From Ligula intestinalis (Eukaryota; Platyhelminthes; Cestoda; Diphyllobothriidea; Diphyllobothriidae): a DNA stretch of 64,000 nucleotides. The DNA is taken from contig JAYGXS010000001.1 in NCBI GenBank assembly GCA_036362985.1, forward strand, positions 76,440,934 to 76,504,933. The letters run 5' to 3'. Positions within the stretch are counted from its first letter, which is position 1. Every line of letters starts with the position of its first letter. Below the pieces are notes generated by a model. It was not told the DNA's origin. It searched no databases and saw only the letters and a list, made by a program, of their open reading frames with translations. Both the position numbers and the translations under genes were made by a program. Shown here in pieces: positions 60,501-64,000 of the stretch.

Positions 60501-61438
60501 GCACCAAATACGGCCTTAAGGCACATACCTTTGCACGCAATGGACTTCCTTCTATGCTGTGCAATTCGAAGCATTATAGCCACCTATCTGCGCAGTTCCA
60601 GGCGTTGTCCAAGATGCATATATTCACTGCGACTTTTATTGGTCAGGCTGCGTCTGTGAGTCATGGAGGTGTCTGCCGCACCAATTTCTTTTTCGGTGCG
60701 ACCATTCAGAGAAGTAGCTTAGACCACAAACAACGTGGGTAAGCTAACAGTTGATCTGCCACACGATATGCTGAAAAAAATATTTTAATGTAATCATGAG
60801 ACTCTCATTAATTGCACCGTATTCAAAACCGTGTTCGAACTTAGCATGAACCAAAATTATCAGTTTTCAGCACTGGGTATACTTTTATGTAATTTAGATT
60901 TTATTTCATGAAGTTAACCTTCACGTGTTAGACGACATGGTAACTGCATCTGCGAGTACTCGAACTGTGCATCGCATAAGCACGCTTGTATGGTTTTTTA
61001 TGCATTTCTCTTTACAGTTAAGGATTTGGCCACCGCGCGTAAACTCTTCGCCAATGTGTCTTCCGTCCTCTCCACTATGGCCTCAAGGCTTTCCAGGTCT
61101 CCGCCACCCCTTTTCCAATCTCCACTTGCCCCTCTCCCCCACTGGCATGCTGCTATTCCCCTCGAAGCATCCGTCGCGAGCACTAATTCGAACCTAGTAG
61201 CAGCAGCATCTTCCGCTTCCGAGTCCTCACCGTCGCGCGCAGAAACCGACAACGGTGACACTGCCGACCGTAAAGCCGTGGACCGTTCCTCTCCTTTTTC
61301 ATCGAATTTGTCGGCTTTGGCTGCTGCCCTTCCCGATCCATGGGGCACGTGTCTGTCCTCCGCTGACCGGCTGCTCAAATTGTCTCGCAATACCTCCTCC
61401 TACCCGCCGACGCAGTCGGAGCAAACTTTAGAAGCGAG
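51399..61438 (+). CDS. FMNL: FMNL-type formin, 5' part of gene (ten exons)
   Basis: Exons: 51399-51599, 51747-51829, 51860-51940, 51973-52282, 53304-53380, 54316-54502, 55985-56095, 56467-56655, 58832-59378, 61018-61438. All nine introns are GT..AG and every junction keeps the reading frame, giving about 735 codons. Family knowledge: formin-like proteins (FMNL/FRL) nucleate and elongate actin filaments under Rho-family GTPase control. Seen in order: MGN start (glycine 2 fits N-myristoylation, as in vertebrate FMNLs), GTPase-binding/FH3 armadillo region with [18 protein letters not shown] and the [13 protein letters not shown] block, dimerisation-like helices, and a coiled coil. The VACMQFINIVVHS signature is FMNL, not DAAM or Diaphanous. 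FH1 and FH2 are absent and should lie beyond 64000. Compared with vertebrates, a stretch after the first exon is missing or in an unseen exon. Confidence 0.85.
51747..51829 (+). CDS. FMNL: FMNL exon 2
   Basis: Acceptor atttag ending 51746 (itself an in-frame stop, so the exon cannot extend left). Encodes [19 protein letters not shown] then ISLRTNKI; FMNLs read ..KRRVQES...LRELE.SLRTNHI. Donor GTAAGT, phase 2. Confidence 0.85.
51860..51940 (+). CDS. FMNL: FMNL exon 3, after a 30 nt intron
   Basis: Intron 51830-51859 is only 30 nt (gtaagt to tttcag). Encodes [18 protein letters not shown] and DALHFLS; the vertebrate counterpart is WV.EFLN..N.GLD.L..YL.FAQ. Ends in phase 2 at a GTATAC donor. 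Confidence 0.88.
51973..52282 (+). CDS. FMNL: FMNL exon 4, after a 32 nt intron
   Basis: Intron 51941-51972 is 32 nt. The exon has a polar, serine- and proline-rich insert, then [19 protein letters not shown] and LNNQ, matching FMNL's KDDVHVC.LCLRAIMNYQ. Donor GTTAGT, phase 0. Confidence 0.88.
53304..53380 (+). CDS. FMNL: FMNL exon 5
   Basis: Acceptor ttattag, donor GTGAGT. Encodes [20 protein letters not shown] and LHPNY; FMNL has a hydrophobic run, then HP.AVNEIALSL and N.NP. Phase 2, completed by the first base of exon 6. Confidence 0.8.
54316..54502 (+). CDS. FMNL: FMNL exon 6
   Basis: Acceptor tttgcag, donor GTCAGT. Encodes [20 protein letters not shown] and later [23 protein letters not shown] reads TKALVLELLAAVCLVRGGH..IL.AFDNFKE. 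The closest match in the whole gene. Confidence 0.93.
55093..55223 (+). tRNA. tRNA-like sequence, probably pseudo, in an FMNL intron
   Basis: Core 55125-55203: 7 bp acceptor stem gcgtttg/caaacgc is perfect, A box tagcttagtggtagagc and B box ggttcaaatcc match RNA polymerase III consensus, and a T-run follows. The D arm pairs. The anticodon arm pairs only as agcct/aggct with loop ccggcaa, lacking the usual T before the anticodon, and the total is 79 nt, so it is not a standard tRNA. The T stem has one mismatch. Outside the core, ccaagtgt (55093-55100) and acacttgg (55216-55223), and aaactc and gagttt, extend the pairing. It is probably a tRNA pseudogene or the head of a tRNA-derived SINE. Confidence 0.5.
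55985..56095 (+). CDS. FMNL: FMNL exon 7
   Basis: Acceptor attgcag, donor GTGAGT, 37 complete codons: [20 protein letters not shown] then [17 protein letters not shown], nearly identical in pattern to FMNL3 around its VACMQFINIVVHS block. Confidence 0.95.
56467..56655 (+). CDS. FMNL: FMNL exon 8
   Basis: Acceptor cttacag, donor GTAAAT, 63 codons, phase 0 on both sides. Encodes [20 protein letters not shown] and a helical, alanine- and glutamate-rich tail; FMNL reads QAYLDN.FDVG.LLEDAE. An alternative acceptor 9 nt further on would also keep the frame. Confidence 0.88.
56656..58831. other. FMNL intron 8, nothing else recognised
   Basis: Longest intron seen (2,176 nt). AT-rich, no repeat or nested gene identified; open frames up to 92 codons are unlike known proteins. 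Confidence 0.5.
58832..59378 (+). CDS. FMNL: FMNL exon 9 (coiled coil and serine-rich linker)
   Basis: Acceptor tttttcag; donor GTAATC in phase 1. The first 60 residues form a heptad-type coiled coil ([35 protein letters not shown]). The rest is a long Ser/Pro/Gly-rich linker, as expected between the FH3 region and FH1. It could be a longer alternative exon, since the frame stays open to 59476. Confidence 0.8.
59590..59900 (+). repeat. Dispersed repeat family R2, copy 2 (FMNL intron 9)
   Basis: Matches the reverse complement of 25441-25720 (cccgcctcccgtcttcttaa, ggcagatgcagcgcaagtct, cgcaagtcaccgtccctgc). A G-run of nine lies at about 59729-59737. The 88-codon open frame here belongs to the repeat. 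Confidence 0.65.
61018..61438 (+). CDS. FMNL: FMNL exon 10 (serine-rich linker)
   Basis: Acceptor tttacag; the G carried from exon 9 plus TT gives valine and the frame [18 protein letters not shown]. It then runs through short proline patches ([16 protein letters not shown]) and Ser/Ala-rich sequence to a GTGAGT donor in phase 2. It does not align with a conserved formin block; membership rests on phase, strand, codon-like composition and position. An intervening exon is possible (a strong ctcttgcag acceptor lies at 60297). Confidence 0.65.
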
Positions 61439-63638
61439 GTGAGTGAGTCATGCGTCCAATTCCTCTTTCTCTCTCTCTCTGTATCGTGTGCGGACCACGG
61501 GACGAGGCTCTGTCTGGCGACTGGGGATGTAAGCGAAGGGAATCAACCCCCACCCCCATTTAGCGCCTTATCTGAGTAATCGTGCCTTCGCGCGTACGTG
61601 CGTTGTTCGTGCTTGGCACTGTTGTACTGCTGGCATTAAGAGGTGCGTTGCCTTACCCGCTATGCGCTCCCCGGGTGCCGCCGTAAAAGCCGCGATTTTT
61701 CCTACCTTCTCTACGGAATTAAAGCTTGAACAACACCTTCGTCACTTCTTGGTTAGCTGATGTTCGCGGAGCAAAAATAGCACCCTTATCGTCAGACGTG
61801 CCTCGGATTCTGTACTTCTACTAATCGCCGCACCATTTGCCTTAAGTCGTTCGCATAGTTTAAGCTGTGTTAATGTCGATAAACGGTACTCTCTTCTCCT
61901 TGTTCTGCCCCCAACTTCTGGCAATTATTGTGAAGACGTCTACTCCGAATAGTTTGGTAAATTTATATACTACGTATTTTGTAGAGGTCACATTTCGGTC
62001 ATACAGGGACAACCATCGTGAGATAGCCGCCAAATGTAAGAGCTATTAAATCTTACGTTGCCACTTTTAGTCATCGTCGTTACAAATGTTATCAGTGTTC
62101 GGAATTTACTCTCAAATGTCCCAAGGATGTGATTTTTTTGTTTTCTGACGAATACTTCCTTTGTGGTTAGTCTTATTATTGTAGGAAACCGGGTGATGAC
62201 AGGAGGTGTAGATTTTAGGTGCCGAGAAAGTGTTTATGTAAACTGCCCTGTTGACGTGAGTATGTCAACTGTATGGAATTACATCTCTGCACATTTTTTG
62301 GGCAGCTTCATGTACTTTTGTATGATTTGATAACCATGTCTCACAACTTTAACGTAGGGGTTTACACGTACTTGTCAATTACCGTGAGAACATCAACTGG
62401 ACCCTAGAGTGGACGATGTTGTTGCATCAAACCTCGAGGGAGACATAAATTCTAGTTTTTATCGGTTGTGCAAGCCAGACGCCTGCAGCTGTTGTTGCTA
62501 GGTGGCAAACCATAAATATTGGCGGTGTTTTGAGCGGACACCATTGTCGTAAGTGACAAAGCCATGCTGGTGGTAAACTGAAGCAGATTGTGTTAATCCA
62601 GGTTTCACTATTATTTCTTCCTACGCCGAATCCACTGTGTCCCTTGCTGGAGCATAGAAGGTTGGCATGTACCCGCTCTAGTTAAAGTATTGACATTGCC
62701 TCTTTATTGTAAATTCCGTTGCCTGAGTTAGGCCCGGGAATGATCCAAGTGCCAGAATTGGACAGTGTCAGCTACAGCTATTACATTGGAGTGTACAACA
62801 CTGAGTCGCACTCGTGCTACGAAACGGAAACTAGTAAAGTGTTTATGACATGGGAACAGATCTCTCCCCAGATCGCATGCGTGTGGTTGAAAGCCAAATT
62901 CGTTATCATTCCTGTAAATGCCATTTACGCCTGAACGCCGATGACGATAAAAAAGCGACTTATATGACTAATTAATGCCGTTTTCCCCATATTCGTTTTG
63001 CTGGCATCAAAATGCTTGCGATTATTCCGAATTCACATACCAAAAAACGTGACTCACCACTGCCATAGAAAGTTTTCCACCCCTAGTCGATGTGACAGAG
63101 ACACCCGACCGCTTGGTTTTAAACTCTGAATTTCGGGCTACGCCAGAACTAGGCGTGGACCGCTAAGCAAATTGACTGCATTCCTGTAGGCAGGTGCGAT
63201 ACTCGTCTGTCGCTCAGGGTGTGCGACCGGGACGGTTGATAAGCATATTTTATGCCAGATTCGCGTTAGGACGCGACTGCACCTGCCTCTGCTTGAAGGC
63301 CACTCCACCAAAAAAGCATGCACACAGACTGCTATCCAGTGACATCGTCCAGTTCCCTTGTCCGTATGTCATTAATCGCCTTGTCTTAGTTAGGAATGTT
63401 CGCAAGACTGTCTTGTAGGGCCAACTAACTATCTGTTCCCCCGCCCAACTGTCTTACGGAATTGGCGGTTAAACAATTAATTCTTGGTTAACGAGTGTCA
63501 GTGAATGTGTTATTGTATCGAAATTAAGCAAAGCATATTGATAATATGTTTATTATGCCAGTTTACAGGCAATTGTAAAGAGTTGGTAATGCACCTCTTG
63601 GGCGCCTTCCAACACCTCGAAGACCGGAAAAAACCTAA
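61439..63638. other. Intron sequence after the last identified FMNL exon
   Basis: No FH1 polyproline or FH2 block (such as a GNYMN motif) was found to the window end, so the next exons lie beyond it or are too short to recognise. A 71-codon frame at 62719-62934 is unlike formins. Confidence 0.5.
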
Positions 63639-63722
63639 AACAAACTCCCTATGTTGCGGCCAGTATTGATTTTGTTTCAGGTTTTTTGTTTTGTCAACAC
63701 TGGGCGAGATAGGGAGTTTGTT
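63639..63722. repeat. Two-part inverted repeat
   Basis: aacaaactccctat (63639-63652) pairs exactly with atagggagtttgtt (63709-63722). Inside it, ccagtattga (63660-63669) pairs with tcaacactgg (63694-63703) with one mismatch. The loop is T-rich. Confidence 0.8.
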
Positions 63723-64000
63723 CAAGTGAAAAAAACCTGCCTTCAAAGGTATGATACAAACGGAATAAATGTACAGTTGTAAGCTGAGTTGACTCATCAG
63801 CAGGAGAAATGTTTCATATCATTTAAAAACATTAGTTCCAGACGGAGAGGGTTGGCACAAAAACACAGTGTTCTCAGTCTTCCTTCAATGGTTGTCGGCA
63901 AAAGTTGCGCGCTATCGGCTGAAGGGTTAGCAGACTGCGGGCTGCTGCTTCAGCAGCATTATCTTCAGCATGAAGCCTGGCGGGGTTCAAAGTCCACGAA

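Noticed and set aside
60413..60742. 109-codon open frame in FMNL intron 9
   Set aside because: No formin similarity, no convincing flanking splice sites in a compatible phase, and low-complexity-free but unrecognisable sequence.
60998..61390. 130-codon minus-strand frame
   Set aside because: Antisense shadow of FMNL exon 10; the plus strand has matching splice phase.
1..64000. CRISPR arrays, bacterial operons, integrons or phage genes
   Set aside because: No regularly spaced short repeats, no ribosome binding sites and no prokaryotic gene families; introns and LINEs show a eukaryotic genome.

Overview
This window reads as a piece of a large, repeat-rich animal nuclear genome, most likely a parasitic flatworm (trematode or cestode). 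The evidence is: spliced genes with GT..AG introns; two exon sets that align with animal proteins (a LARGE-type glycosyltransferase and a formin of the FMNL class); 30 and 32 nt introns at the 5' end of the formin gene followed by introns of 0.4-2.2 kb, a size asymmetry known from schistosomes; and a transposon load of RTE-like LINEs, a Penelope-like GIY-YIG relic, a mariner relic and a CR1/jockey-like relic. The species cannot be fixed from sequence alone. There are no operons, Shine-Dalgarno sites or CRISPR arrays.

Layout. 1-631: the last two coding exons and polyadenylation signal of a LARGE-like gene (+). 632-24779: about 24 kb with no recognisable gene, only scattered repeats (hairpins at 3451-3599 and 8824-9070, a dispersed repeat in opposite orientation at 11947-12335 and 19350-19645, a Penelope-like relic at 18423-18725, a tandem duplication at 20504-21180). 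24780-25440: a dead mariner. 26845-27420 (-): one intronless, alpha-helical open frame of unknown function. 32041-35382: a full-length but mutated RTE-like LINE with an 11 bp target-site duplication and a tandemly repeated 5' end. 35788-37593: a terminal-inverted-repeat element, a microsatellite, a partly palindromic satellite array and a perfect hairpin.

37690-45373: the most interesting block. Two diverged copies of the same two-gene arrangement lie head to tail: a transposase-like reading frame followed downstream on the same strand by a DUF4806-like reading frame. The first copy is split by a 5'-truncated LINE with a 12 bp target-site duplication. Both copies carry stops and frameshifts. 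The repeated pairing suggests a two-gene DNA transposon family.

46413-51398: a CR1/jockey-like LINE fragment (-), a pair of long direct repeats, then gene-free sequence. 51399-61438 and beyond: the 5' half of an FMNL-type formin gene (+), ten phase-consistent exons covering a candidate N-myristoylation start, the GTPase-binding/FH3 region and the coiled coil; FH1 and FH2 are expected to the right of the window. One intron holds a tRNA-like sequence inside an extended inverted repeat. LARGE and FMNL have unrelated jobs (Golgi glycan synthesis and actin filament assembly); nothing suggests they are co-regulated.
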